Shown: piece by piece, positions 21,969 through 35,019 of the stretch
Position numbering within the stretch: the stretch's first letter is position 1
How the letters are laid out: each line of letters begins with the position of its first letter
Assembly: GCF_000972845.2 (NCBI RefSeq)
Contig: NC_040022.1
Span: forward strand, 10,833,422 to 10,897,421
Source: Larimichthys crocea
Taxonomy: Eukaryota > Chordata > Actinopteri > Sciaenidae
DNA length: 64,000 bases
Reading direction: 5' to 3'
The notes under the pieces: generated by a model
Told to the model about the DNA's origin: nothing
Databases searched by the model: none
What the model saw: the letters and a program-made list of their open reading frames with translations, nothing else
Made by a program: the position numbers and the translations under genes

Positions 21969-24073
21969 TAATATAATCAACTGACAACTGGAATTTGTAG
22001 AGATGATAAGTTTGCATATTGCTGCTACAGCCTCACGCCTCGACTCCATGTGACACGGCTCTGTGACGTCACATCTGCCGTGCTGTTTAAATTCGTCCTC
22101 TGCACGGCTTTCTGCCTCACAGGAGTGTGTCAGAAGCTTTTTGCCTTCTAGATTCTGTTAACTCACTCAGGTTTGGTCAGTTTTCATTGATTTCTGTGTA
22201 AGTACACCATGTAGTTTGTTTCCTTTCAGTCTGTTCTCACTTCCTGCCAGCTTGAAAGTGAAGCAAAGTGAAGCTACATGTTGCTTACCCTTCACTGCTG
22301 TCACTTACTCACTTTATCCCCCCTTTCTCCTGGTGGTCTCCATGGTAACTCCTAGATGACTGCATATGGTTGCTTCTTGTCCCGACCTCTATACTTGAAC
22401 ATCATTACTGACTGTAAAGTGTAAAGCATGGTGATGACCGCTCGTGAACTTGGCTTCAGAGTGTTGTTTCACCTCCTGCCAGAGTTAGTGCACCATGGGA
22501 CGACCTGGACCGCTTAAAACTCAAATGAACACACTCATTTGTGTGTCCACTGTAAATTTGAAACTTGATCCAAGGGTTAAGAGAAAGTGTTGAGGGTCAA
22601 AGTTCTGAAATTCTAATCACGGGGTTGCAACTGAAGCTGTACAGGAGGAATAATAAAGCTGACAGTATATTGTTGTTGAGTGTGCACTGTGTAAAGTCAC
22701 ATTTGTGTCACGGTCCTTTTTGTCCATTTTCTGACTCCCATCAGCACAGTGAGGATGTGACAGGTCACCCTGACCCAGGTTTGACATGGAAAGATTCCAT
22801 GTGGGGAAAAAAGGCTGATTTCTCAACCAATCGCTGCTGTCAGTGGTGTTTATCTGCTCATTCAAGGCTCAGTTTAGTGTCTTGACACAATAGTGAGGAG
22901 AAGAGAGGAGCCTTTGTCATCTTTAACAAGTCAGCTGGATCCAGTGCCTGATGGGAAGCTCTGTTGTTGATGCTGCTCGAACAAACACACCATTGAGTAA
23001 CAGATGAGGGGATCATATCTCCCTCCCTGCTTATTCCGTACACCAGTATGATTAGACTATAATGTTGTATTAACATTGTTGTGTTCATTCGCCGTGCCTC
23101 TGCGGCCTCACAAGCTGTAATCCAAATCCAAAATACTTGCTCACATGACATCACATGGATTGGTATCATGATTACCGGTTTGTCATGGCTGGCTAGCTTT
23201 CTTTATTTTGCATTTAAAAAAAAAAAGAACAACAGATTTGACAGCGTGGCTGATGAAAACACGTTTTAATTAAATGGTGACATTGGCGTACGTGTTTCTA
23301 CACCAGAGAGATACGAAAAATATTCAGTTCATATATAGGTGGCCTGCTGCTCACAACCATATCACAGTTCTCACAGGATGAATTCAGGCTTTTAGCATCA
23401 GCTGCTGTTGCAGCCCATTGTTATGACTAAATGGTTAAATCCAGACATTTGGAGATATTGCTAATGTAGCTATACACATTTTTATTTGTCCAAAACATCA
23501 TTAGTATTAACACAAATATTTGTCATGGGAAACTGAAGAGTAACTTTCATCACAAATGAACTGCTGTAAAATTCACTGATTGACGACATGACAGTGAGTT
23601 TCCTTTGTAATTCTCAGGTTCGTCTGTCTCCGGTGTGTGTTGTTGGTCTCATGTAGTGTACACAGTGCTCTAATGGCTCAGGAACAGCTCAGCACAGAGT
23701 CACGTTCTCCACCTAATGCAGAGAATTTTGTTCTCATCCTTCCAGTATGAGAGTGAGGGCCACCCAAACTTCTTCCATTAAACAGAGTTACTGCAAAGTA
23801 CTTTCCTCAGGATCCATTAATCTGACCAGAGATCACTTCTCATGTTTTTGAATAGAAACAGCAGAGGTCCGGTAGAAAAATGGGATCCTTTGTCCAGTCC
23901 TGGAAAGGGTGTGTGAGCACACAAGCTAGTTTTTTTTTTTCTTTTTTCTACACATAACATAGGCCATACAGTAGATACATATGTGCACACAGAGGGTCAA
24001 ACTGAATTCAACAGTCATAATTCAATATCCAAACGAACACCTAAACATATAACCTATAACTACCGGCATATAC

Positions 24074-24074
<1 letters not shown>

Positions 24075-24114
<40 letters not shown>
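24075..24114. repeat. (CA)n microsatellite
   Basis: Pure dinucleotide run of about 20 units. Confidence 0.95.
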
Positions 24115-24116
<2 letters not shown>

Positions 24117-25835
24117 TCCTGGGGTTTAAAGTGGGAGGAGCATTTGAAGTGTAATGTGATCGCAGTTGAGTTCTGGGGTATTTAGCTTCTGTTTTCAGGT
24201 CTGAACCTGTCCTGTCCTGATGGAGCACATTAGTTGCAGTGTCTGAGTTAAACACTTGATGAATAATGCCTCTGGGCTTTTAGTTTTTATTCTTGTTTAT
24301 GTTATACAGAAGAAGACTATGCTTTGGGGGATGTAAGATTGTATTTATTAAAGTATAGTGTTACCATGGGTGAATTTATATACAACTCACCTGTTCACAT
24401 TATATTAAGGCTTAAAGTTATGCAGGATTAAGAGCGTTCCTGCTTTGATTGACAGGTGGGTGCCAGTACAGATGGTTTATTAGAGCACCCAGGTGTCATG
24501 CAGCCCGCCTCAGGTCCGACGGTGATCCACGTCTTTACTGATTTTTAGATTAGCCAGGAGGCGGAAGAAGCAGGACATCTAACATGGCCGTGACCAGCGC
24601 CACATACTTACATTACTCATGCTCTGTCCATTCTTTATACTGTTAGTGGTTGTCACTATTAAAAGTTTGGTAAATTTTCTATTCTACTATCCAGCATCTG
24701 TTTGCAGTGGATGTACAGACAACAGTGAGTGGATTATTTGGATTTTTAAAAACATTATTCTCAGGCAAGTTCTGCAGCTCTGGTTTCTCAGAAGTTTTCT
24801 GGTTTGTTGTTGATGGACTGAGTTCTCCTCACAGGGTGTTCGTCACACTGAATTTCGAAATATTAGTTTATGTCTGTATGTTCAGACTCGACTGTGTTCT
24901 GACTCAGGAGGTGTGACTTTCAAAGCCAAGTGCGACAGTCTAGTGCTAATGGTTCTTAATAGCCTGATGATGAGCTGTGTGTGACCGGGTTGATAAGTGG
25001 GCCAAATCAACATGAACAAACTTCCTGTTGTTTTTAGAAAAGCAGCATGCTCCTGCTGTGTTCACCTCATGCACGCCCTCCTCTTCACATCTCCAGCACC
25101 TTCACATTTTGAAAACTTCTGCCGTATACCGATTTAAAGTATAAAAGGAAATTGAAAGATGACACAATCATATAAAGAATGCCAAAACAATCAAATCACA
25201 CCCTCAGTGGCTGAAGAATTTCCTTTTATCTGGTGATTGCACAGAAGGAAACATGTGTGCTTCCTTGTTCCTGCTGTATCAGGAAGAGGTGATCAACAGG
25301 TTCGGGTGTGATGCCCTGAGGACAGGCTGGAGCTGTCAGCATGAGGAAAACCAGGAGAGCGTGAAGTGAATGTTAACACAGATCGCTTTAATGCAAAAAC
25401 ATCATGTATATGTGCTGAGTCTTTAGATCCTCCACCATACAGACTGGATAAAAGAAGGCCATGCAAATCACCAGAGTGAATTTCACCCTCAAAGAGTGCT
25501 GAAGTGTGTCTTTGTGTGCACTGATTATTCTGCTTTGTTTCGAGATGACTGAGAGGAGTCTAATTTCCATGAACTGAAAGCTTCACAACAAAAGATGAGG
25601 TAAAAAAATCTGTTTGGATCCAAGGCCGTGCTTTGACTCCTCGAAGAAGCACATATGAATAAATCATTAGGTCAAATGATCAGCCTTGTTTGATTGATTG
25701 ATTTATTTATTTATTTTTATGTATGAAATTACTCATCCATAGACGCAGAACACAAAGACAAGGACTTAAATCCCTCAATTTAAACTTTTCTGTTTCATGA
25801 TGAAAGGAGCAACATTTATTCACGTTTGTTCCACC

Positions 25836-25951
25836 TTTTTTCCCTGTTAAAGTTTTTCCTCACTCGAACCGAGGGTCTAAGGACAGATTGTGAAGCCCTC
25901 TGAGGAAAAATATGTTTTGTGACTTTGGGCTATACAAATCTGATTGATTGA
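25836..25951 (+). mobile_element. non-LTR retroelement 3' tail
   Basis: The words TTTCCCTGTTAAAG, TTCCTCACTCGAACCGAGGG, AAGCCCTCTGAGG and GGGCTATACAAATC followed by TGATTGATTGA are a recurrent fish 3' tail with a short tandem end, as seen at LINE/SINE termini. It is 5' truncated. Confidence 0.6.
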
Positions 25952-26082
25952 CATTCATCTGTTTTCTCTCACCACTTAAAACTGATTTTTGTACCGGGCT
26001 GTAAACAGGCTGTTTGTTTCTGCTCTGAAGTTGGACATTTTAAGGAAGAAAGTATTCACCTAAAGGTTAGAGAAGCAAGCTT

Positions 26083-26295
26083 GTAAATGGACTGTACTTA
26101 TATAGCGCCTTCCTAGTCTTCCGACCACTCAAAGCTCTTTACAGTACGTATCTCATTCACCCATTGATGGCATTATCAGCCAACTGCTCATCAGTTTGAG
26201 GAGCTAACCTATTCACAAATCTTGCCCAAAGAGGGGATCGAACCTCTGATCTTCTGATTAGTGGACGACCCGCTCTACCTCCAAGCCACAGACGC
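26083..26295 (-). mobile_element. tRNA-derived SINE, minus strand
   Basis: Reverse-complement copy of the family at 18001-18273. On the minus strand it has the head TGTGGCTTGGAGGTAGAGCG, a perfect box B GGTTCGATCCC, CTTTGGGCAAGAT, and the tail GCTTTGAGTGGTCGGAAGAC to GTCCATTTAC. It is better preserved in the head than the plus-strand copy. Confidence 0.85.
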
Positions 26296-26455
26296 TCCTT
26301 GTGACCGTAAGGCCGCCGGTTCAATTCCCAGACTGTCAGGATTAATCCAGGTTGTCCTCAGCGTGTCATGGAGCCACCCTTAAGGACCGCCCACAAAATC
26401 CTGGACTGAAAACTGTTGAAAAACAGCTTGAACCTCTAACTCCACATTTCACTAA

Positions 26456-26458
26456 TAT

Positions 26459-26504
<46 letters not shown>
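26456..26504. repeat. (ATC)n microsatellite
   Basis: About 16 ATC units. Confidence 0.95.
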
Positions 26505-27482
26505 CTGTGAGCGTGCACAGCGCTTATCTAAACAGGCCTGAGGATCACAGCACAGAGCACAGATTAATGTGTGATGTAATCCGGTCCCCTCAGGTGACAT
26601 TTGTGAGCAGGTAACAATTTGACAGAGCCAGATTGCAGCGATCCGGAATGGTGCATGCAAATACTCGTCACGAAAAGAAGTCCAGGGCAGGAGGCTGCAG
26701 GGTGTGAATCACAGTGCACATTCAGTATTCACTGATGTGTGCACCGTTTAAAACACAGAGAGATGACTGCATTGACGCACATCTGAGGGTGAGTCATCAA
26801 ATTGTAGGATCAGGACCGTCTCTTGTCACTCACACATAAATATCACATTTGGCCTTACGCACACACACAGAGCTCAATATAATGTGTGTTTAAGGTTAAT
26901 GCTTTGTGCCTTCAGCACTCAGCACTGGCTGCATGTGAGAAGCAGCTTCTCTTATTCTTTGTGTCAGTGCATACGAGTCCTCAATAACCTGCCTGGAGCA
27001 GTTATCAACCTACGACCACCAGGGCGGAGGCTCCACCACCTTCTTTACAGACCTAAGTTACAGACCAAACAATAGATTTATTCTATATAGATCATATAAA
27101 CTATGAAAATAATCATTCATGGTACTTCTGTGTTGGTTTAACTTGGATTCTTCTCTTCTACAATATCGATCCTTTTTGCAGGATTAAGCTGCCATATTAA
27201 TTTTATTTATGACATCCACACTCACAATCAGTCAGACTAATTTTTTAGACATTAGGGATCATCATAAGGTAAGTAAGGTTAAAAAACAACAACAGCAAAG
27301 CAAAGTGCTCCCTATATTTTGAACTTAATGGAAATAAATAATATTTCAATAAAATAATGTAATAATTGTATAATTTTTTTGCATAAATGTAAAAAATATA
27401 TCACATTTATAACAATTTTGTGCTCAATTTTGCAAATTTTCTCTTCAGCATCTGGTCAAAATAATAAATGCAATAAGTGCCG

Positions 27483-27935
27483 TAGGGGTGGACGGATCGA
27501 TCCAAATATCGATAGTAACGATACCAAGTCGGTATCGGATCGATACTAGCCTGGTGAGATCGATTCTTTACTTTAAGTTCTGCTCTTGTTTAAAATGCTG
27601 TGGTTTTGGCAAAGAGGAAACAGCCAGCTCGCCGGACTCACCGCTCCTGTGTCAGCGCAGAGCAGGCACACTTTGCTCCTCCTCCCCTCTCTTGTGTTTA
27701 GATGTTGTGCCGTGAAAGCAAACAAACAAACAAGCAAGTTGCTGGCCCAGGTTCATCAGCACACGCCGTGTGGCTGTATTTTCAAGCCGAAAGCGAGGTC
27801 ATGAAAATTAATTGAGATTTAGCAATTCAATGACGCATCCACCTCATTTATTGAAAAGTATCCGTATCGGCGTTACTGGCCCGTATTTACTTGGTATTGG
27901 ATCGGTACCAAAATATGCAGTATCGCACACCACTA
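27483..27935 (+). mobile_element. hAT-type MITE with 8-bp TSD (one mismatch)
   Basis: The left end TAGGGGTGGACGGATCGATC and the inverse of the right end (TAGTGGTGTGCGATACTGCA) form a loose inverted repeat with many GATCGAT/GTATCGG words inside both ends. Flanks are AAGTGCCG (27475-27482) and AAGTGCAG (27936-27943). A short internal plus-strand stretch reads VWLYF, a possible BED-finger trace. Length is 453 bp. Confidence 0.75.
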
Positions 27936-30130
27936 AAGTGCAGCTTGTAGAGGAGCTGTAAAATAATGAAAGCTGGTATTTGGAGCCAGTGGAGGGGCTG
28001 TTGTTGTCTTCACCTGCAGACAGTAAAAATGTTCCCTCTTCTAACGTGTAATTACTGTACAGGACAGCCTCGTCTCACAACATCTGCATGAGCTCATACC
28101 GAGCGTTGTGTCATCTCATCCTAGCTGACATTTCATCTCCTGAGAGAGAGGGGGATAAAAAAAAAAAGGCTGCAGGAAAACAGAGATTGTGATGGTGTTA
28201 AAGCCTGAGTTGGTCACACAGTCATCCTGTTCTGCTCCCTCCTGCTTTATTTCTCTATTTTCCTATGTCCCTTCCTGTGTTTTATCTCATCACTTTCAAA
28301 AAACAGAGTATTCCTAGTCTGATGTCTGACCTTTAATAGTCTCTTCACTTTGAAGAGCCTGTTGAGCATTTACTAGCATTTAGTCTGGTATGAACATGGC
28401 ACCTTCTTCTTCCTCTGTTTGGTTTTCTTTACAAACCCACTTTATTATAATTATGATTAAAGTAATTTGAAAATGTGGCTAAATTAAATCTGTCAGTCTC
28501 TGCATCTTCATGTACACTGTTCTGTGACACTCAGATGTTTGCATTCAGCAGTCTTAACATAAAAAATACAAATAACGTGAGCATAGATAAACAACTATAA
28601 AGACCACCAACAGTTGAGCAACAACAAGAACTAATGACTCACTCATGAAACACAGTGAGGAATGAGAGCAAGTGTTATTATATTTATTCCGCATTCCAAT
28701 CTGCTGTAGCTGCTACATGCAGCACCACTGGAGAGATCTCTGTGTTCAGAACAGGAAATGTAAATTTTCTAAACTGGCAGTAGGTTGTAGTACTTTGGTA
28801 AATCCTCACAGTACTACAGTACTTGTAGAGAAACGTCGAGGGCTGTCCCTTTCTCTGTAAATGCAGCCTCAGATGAATGGATCCAATCTTTGTACACAGT
28901 GCCAGACTGCAACTCTAAACCAGCAGATGGAGTCTCCATGGATTTATAAAATGTGTGCTCACACAGTATAATGGCCTCACCGCACGGGCTGTGTGTGTGT
29001 GTGTGTGTTTTATTTGCTGTATCAGCAGGGTCTCTGGGCAGCGTGGTGGTCTGAGAGAGAACTTCATGGAAAATTCCATGGGACACCGGTTTAGTCCAGA
29101 GCTGCATGGTAGAAAGACAAAGGACACGGATATTGTGTGTGTGTGTGTGAGACTACCACACACTGTTGTGGACTGTTGTGGAAACTTTTGGAAATGTTCT
29201 TATCTTATTCTTAGTCAAATTCTGCCCTGAAAGTTTTAAAAACAACTGAGCTGTACATTACATTACATCATAACTAATATGACTAATCAAAGCTGCATAG
29301 AACAGAGAGATCTGTTTCCTGCAGAAATGCAAATTAATTATGGTTAGTTAATATGCTGACTTGGTAAACTGGTGAAGATGCTGAACCTAAATATTACCTG
29401 CTGTTAGTACCTTAGCGTTTAGCTGTTCATACAAGATTATACTGACATATTTTATGTATCAGGTTTAGTGTCTTTATATTTTGTATCTATAAAACATGGA
29501 AAATGTCAAATTTGTCACATACATAAAAAAACACTACAACATACAATGATGTATTTTGGAGGCAAGTAGGCAAATAATAGAAAAACAATACAGACAAAAA
29601 TTAAAACTCATCCACAGTAACATACTGTATGTATGTATGTGATGATCAAAGTGTGTGTTTATGTGTGTGAGAGAGCACAGCTCACACTCCCTCTCTGTTA
29701 GCGTGTGTTATTGAACATGTCCAAACACACAGGCATGTTGTCATGTCTGACCTCCTTTCACAGACTTATCTTCACCTCTTCACACTCCTCCTTTATCTTC
29801 CTGTTTCACACCTCTGATGACTCAGCTTTTTTTCTCATTTCAGCTCGTCACTGCAAACAGCTGACCTTCTTCACACTTTATGAGACCAGATATTTTAGAT
29901 CAACATGGATTAGTACAGCATTTATTTACATTTATTTCCTTTTACATGCACAGTAATGACTATGTTATCACTAACTTGTCTGTCACATCTTTCTGGTTTT
30001 CAAATATCTCAACTATTGGCTTGGGTTGGCCGCCATGACGTGTGTGCATAAATGCATGAATTTAAACTAATGTCTGATACTCGTAGGTACCGTTGCTTCC
30101 ACTTTATTAGACTGAAGTCGAGAGCAGAAA

Positions 30131-30270
30131 TGTAAATGGACTGTAATAAGAACAGTCCTTTCTAGTCTTCAGACCACGCAACACACTTTTACACTACATA
30201 TCTCATTTACCCATTCACACACATTCATACACTGATAGCATTGGCCGCCATGCAAGGTGCCAACTGCATA
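30131..30270 (-). mobile_element. SINE body/tail fragment, minus strand
   Basis: Starts GTAAATGGACTGTA and carries CTTTCTAGTCTTCAGACCAC and CATTCATACACTGATAGCA, the same tail family as 26083-26295. The tRNA-like head is missing. Confidence 0.65.
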
Positions 30271-31467
30271 CTTAGCCAGATCCTTGAACGCACCACCAGC
30301 GTACTTTTCCCAGCCTGCCTCGTCAATAGCACATAACAGGAACTTAAATACAGAGAGGAAACATTGTCCAAAATGATAGATTCTTCCACAATAAACCGTA
30401 CGCAACTGCTGCCTGAAAACGGTCAGCAAGAACGTGAAGTGTGCTGAATAATCAGGTGTGTAAACCTGACAAAGCATTGTCACAGCTTTACTTTAAAGCA
30501 GCACGCAGCAGAGTAAGACTTCACAGGCTAAATCTGTACTGGACTTATGTTTCCGAGCCTCTCTCAGGCATTATCTGCTGCTTATCAGCCACTTTTCCAT
30601 TTTGTTCTCCTCCCCCCTCCTCTGTGCTCCTTCTAAACACCATCTCTCCATCACTGCCGTTACCTGATAAAGATTTGTGTTTCCTGTTTTTCTTCTTTTT
30701 GCTGCGAGACAGAAAAAAACAATCATCTCGAGTGTGTTTGATTTGTGTGCTCATTATTTGGGGAATTGCATGTCAGCGTGTAAGTGATTGAATGCGTTTT
30801 GTGTGTGAATGGATCAACAGCCCTAACCTTACCCTCCTCCAGCAGGAAGCCTGCTGTCCAGAGAGGCTGTGATTACATTACCTCTCATGTCTATTGAGTT
30901 AAGATGGATCAGATGCTGTGCTTGCTGCGCTCTGTAAGATGTATTCAGGCTCCCATTATCAGCCTGTGTGGCTGTATGAATGTTATGAATGCCGAGCTTG
31001 ATGAATATACACGTAACTCTCACCTCGAGGAACTGCCAGAGATAGGAGACCTGCTCAGGATCAGCACTCGTCAATGAATCTGGTGATCGTCAAGAGTCCG
31101 TTAACGTCTGTCAGCGCGACGCTGTAGTTTCTGTCATCATCCGTCCTTGTGCTTGTTTTCTACTCCCATCACTGCTATTCACCCTCGTCCACAGAGCTGG
31201 ATGATCCATCACAACAAACACAAAGCATTCATCTGTCTTAGTTCTGCTTTAGCAACACTGGACGTTTTCTGTCCATCCTCAAACCACAGGAAGCCACAGA
31301 GGTCCTCTGTAAGAAAGCACAGCGTTCTTTATCAACTCTGTTGTTACTTTAATGTCATAGTTAGACACTAAACAAGCCGGTAACAACATGGGAATGTTAG
31401 GTGTAACGTTTTCTGTGTGTGCACCATCTCTGTTTAATGGCACCCAGCAGCTGAGACTGGCTATGTT

Positions 31468-31662
31468 AAAAGGTCACCACAGTGGTAGAGCAGCCGCCCC
31501 ATGTACAAAGGCTCGGTCCTTGCCTCAGCGGCCCAGGGTTCAAATCTGACCTGTGGGCCTTTGCTGCATGTCATTCCCCATCTCTCTCTCCCCACATTCC
31601 TGTCACTCTTCATCTGTCTTTGTTAAATAAACTTGAAAAGGCCAAAAAAAGGTCACCACAGT
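31468..31662 (+). mobile_element. tRNA-derived SINE with 16-bp target-site duplication
   Basis: The body 31484-31646 is flanked by perfect direct repeats AAAAGGTCACCACAGT (31468-31483 and 31647-31662). The head carries GTGGTAGAGC and box B GGTTCAAATCT (31537-31547). The middle has TTTGCTGCATGTCATTCCCC and CCTGTCACTCTTCATCTGTC, and the tail AAATAAACTTGAAAAGGCC ends in an A-run. This is a classic L1-style target-primed insertion. A truncated relative lies at 33801-33885. Confidence 0.85.
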
Positions 31663-32138
31663 TATTTAAGATCATCCTGTGAGCACTATGACAGTCAGTA
31701 GTTGTTTAGTCATTTCACGTCATGGCAAACCAACCAATAGTTAAGATATTACTGAACTGAGCAACACTGCCATTCCTAGAGCTAGAGATAACTATAAATA
31801 ATAGTACTGAAGTTTAGCCTAAAGCCTAAACTGAGGGACTCTCTTTATCTTCGTTTTTTGCTCTACCTGAAAACATTTGGACATATTCTTATTATAGAAA
31901 TGTTTTAGTAGCCAGCTGTCTGTTCAGAAGACAATGAGTAACATTAGCTTTCACTCAGTAGTATTTCCTGGCAAAAATAGCACTTCCAAGGATGATTTAA
32001 AAAAACTGAAATCTGTTTGTTCAAACTATCAATTATAGTTATTTAAACTCTTTAATTCCTAAAAATGTCACTATTCCAACAAACCACCAGCCTCTAGACT
32101 GGATCAGGCTTACCCGGTTTATTTATGAACTGTGCTTA

Positions 32139-32200
32139 CTGAATTGATTGCAGTGTCACCTAATGTTATTCTGATGGGTGATTTTAATATACACTTATAA
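32139..32200 (+). mobile_element. fossil of a LINE endonuclease domain
   Basis: A 20-codon plus-strand stretch reads TELIAVSPNVILMGDFNIH before a stop. The GDFN motif with the hydrophobic strand before it is the conserved core of APE-type endonucleases in L2/CR1-like LINEs. Nothing else of the element is visible. Confidence 0.5.
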
Positions 32201-32390
32201 AGTGCTTTTTTAAAAAATAAACTGAAAGCTCGTCTCCTCAGGTTAACATATGAACTGTAACTTCTTTTTTTTCTTTTTTTTTTTTTTAGATATGTGACTG
32301 CTATAATTTTAATACTTTTCTTTTCACATTTGTTTAATTAGTGAAGTGACCTTGGGTATCCTGAAAGGTGCTTGAATTTTTTTTTATTTT

Positions 32391-32392
32391 TA

Positions 32393-32466
<74 letters not shown>

Positions 32467-32491
32467 CAGTAGTAGTAGTAGTAGTAGTAGT
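32391..32491. repeat. (ATT)n(AGT)n compound microsatellite
   Basis: About 12 ATT units pass directly into about 22 AGT units with one AGC interruption. Confidence 0.95.
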
Positions 32492-33467
32492 ACCCTGACT
32501 TAAACGCAGCCCATAAAAACCAGCTCCTCAGGAGTAAACATTTAGCTCTCCAGCTGCTGAATGCTCCACTTTTTTTATCAGCTAGTTATTAGTATAGTTT
32601 GTCTGCCGTTCGGTGCTGGGCAGATAGGGTGCAGTGAGTTTATCGGGACTTTATTTGCCTGTTTGTGCTGGATTACCAACACAGTGAGCTAAAAGAGGCT
32701 AAAAAGCTGTGTAGAGCTGAGAGTTGTGTTCTGACATGCTGTGGGTTTGTCATGGCCCTCTGCCCTTTCACATTACACATATTCATCGTTAAGATCAAAG
32801 TGTTAATTAGAGCAGCTTTACGTTTCTATTGTTAGAACATTCAACAGCTTCAGGAAGTCAGGGACACGCAGGAGGTTTAATTGGTCCTGAACCCAGAGCC
32901 CAGTACCTGGAACAGTCTCAGATCTCGTATTTGGAAAGTGGAAAATGTGCTCGCCTCGCTCTCTTCTGTCAACAAGTGCAGCTCTGACGTCACTAACCTT
33001 CTGCTGGTGCCCCTGTCATTGTTTCCTTTTATTATCCTCCCCCACTCCTCATCTTTTTTCCTTCTCCTCCGTAACAGTGAACCAGTCATGGAAAGTTGAA
33101 ATCAATAGAAGGCTCCCTGATTGGTTGACAAAGCTTGTGATGTAATGACTGATGATGTAAGCCCCGGGCCGAGGTGAATGAGAGGACTGTTCTCCTTCTC
33201 GGCCTCTGTCAGCTTGCAGCAGCGTTGGCCTGTCCTCAAATTGGTGTTGCCATGGTTATACCGGCTCTGAGAATGCCACCAGCAGGTCATTGATTCACTG
33301 TTTTTAAAGAGAGTGGGGAAAATGTTGGCCAGATGTTTGCACGTCACCACAGCCACACAATCACAGACTGACTCTTCTCCTGTCCTCCTCTCCTCAGGTG
33401 TTTGACACGGTCTGCTGTGACCCCGCCCCTTCCTTCCTCCTGACACATTGAGCCCGCCTCTTCCAAG

Positions 33468-33558
33468 ATGTCTTCTCAGGACGCGCCCATCCAGGGTTCA
33501 CGGGCGGTGACCCCCCCTCTGATCTCTGTGGGATCCCCACGTTCTCCACTGTCACCAG
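33468..33558 (+). CDS. carhsp1: carhsp1 first coding exon
   Basis: The exon proper starts at 33398 after CTCTCCTCAG and carries 70 nt of 5' UTR. It ends TCACCAG|GTAAAG. Encodes residues 1-30 and the first base of Glu31. Confidence 0.88.
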
Positions 33559-34227
33559 GTAAAGACTGTGTCATAACCCGTCTTAAAGGGCCACTCCGCT
33601 GATTCATGAAAGATGCTGTCATGTGACATTATGGGAAACTTTTTTTGGAGCTCATGGACTACAAATGACATATCTCAGTGTGTGCATCGTTTCCTGTGGA
33701 TCATTTTTAAGCAGTACAGGGATGGAGGACTCCACCACAAACAATTAAAACTACAAAAGAGAGAGTTAATAACAGATGTTAATATATATCGAGTGAACAT
33801 TAATGCCCCCATCTCTCTCACCACTTTCCTGTCACTCTTTAGCTGTCACTCAAAATAAAAGCTCAAAAAAGCCAAAAAAAAATTTTTTTTTTAAATTTAT
33901 CTACTATCTTATTCATGATAAGAGTAATGATATTATATAAGGGTCTCTCTGCTGAGATCTGATTTGTGTTGGGTGGAAAACTGTCCTGGTCATCTGTGGG
34001 TCCACCATGTGCATCAGAGGCAGTCATTGCAGAAAAGCATATATAATAGATATATATAATCATATATATATATATATATGTATCATATATTGTCTTATTT
34101 CATTATTAAATATTTCTAAAGACGTTTTACAGCAGCACATGCTTACTCACTGTACTGCTTTCTTTTCATCTTTACCTGTAAGTGTTGAAGCATGAGTACA
34201 GAACCAACACAGCGATGATGTAACACG

Positions 34228-34271
<44 letters not shown>

Positions 34272-34573
34272 GATGTAACATGGTGCTTTTTGTCCCATCA
34301 GAGTCCCTGCAGCCTCCATTCTGCAGACACAGAGACCGCTCGCCTTCCCCCATGAGAGGCTACCTCATCCCCAGCCCTCTGCCCACCCGCAGGAACAGGA
34401 CCTGCTCAGCGTGAGGAAACACACACACACACACACTGTAAAATGACACATGATGAAACCACCATTATGAGCTGCTGTGTCTGCAGCTTGTAGAAGTCCT
34501 CATGTACAATTTTGAATTAGTTTGAACTATACTTTTCTTTCTGTGTCCCCCTCCCTCTCTCTCTCTCTCTCTA

Positions 34574-34612
<39 letters not shown>

Positions 34613-34737
34613 GACGGCTCGTGCATCAGAGGGTCCCATGTTTACTGGTGTGTGTAAATGTTTCTCCCGCTCCAAAGGCCACGGCTTCATCACGCCATCA
34701 GACGGCGGCAAAGACATCTTTGTCCACATCTCAGAGT

Positions 34738-34770
<33 letters not shown>

Positions 34771-34823
34771 GTGAGGATGAATGTGTCTGCGTTTAGGTTG
34801 ACGTGATAGAAAATTACATGAAA

Positions 34824-34883
<60 letters not shown>

Positions 34884-34970
34884 CCTCATTGTCTCTGATG
34901 AGATGAGTGAGAGGGCTGCTTTGCTTTTAATCACTGACATCAAACTGTGTCAGGCTCTGTGTAGGAGTAA

Positions 34971-35019
<49 letters not shown>

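Larger units (their letters stand above)
14958..33397 (+). other. large interval, likely CARHSP1 intron 1, with mobile-element relics
   Basis: No conserved exon is recognised in this 18.4 kb. It contains the separately listed SINEs, hAT relics, LINE tails and microsatellites. The stretches 19721-21794, 21969-24074, 28000-30130 and 32492-33397 contain only short frames that I cannot support. If the exon at 14957 belongs to another gene, this is intergenic. Confidence 0.45.

Noticed and set aside
26228..26295. tRNA-like sequence with a good box B on the minus strand
   Set aside because: It is the head of a SINE with a body and tail. No proper acceptor stem or anticodon arm of a functional tRNA is visible. 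The heads at 18001 and 31480 were rejected for the same reason.
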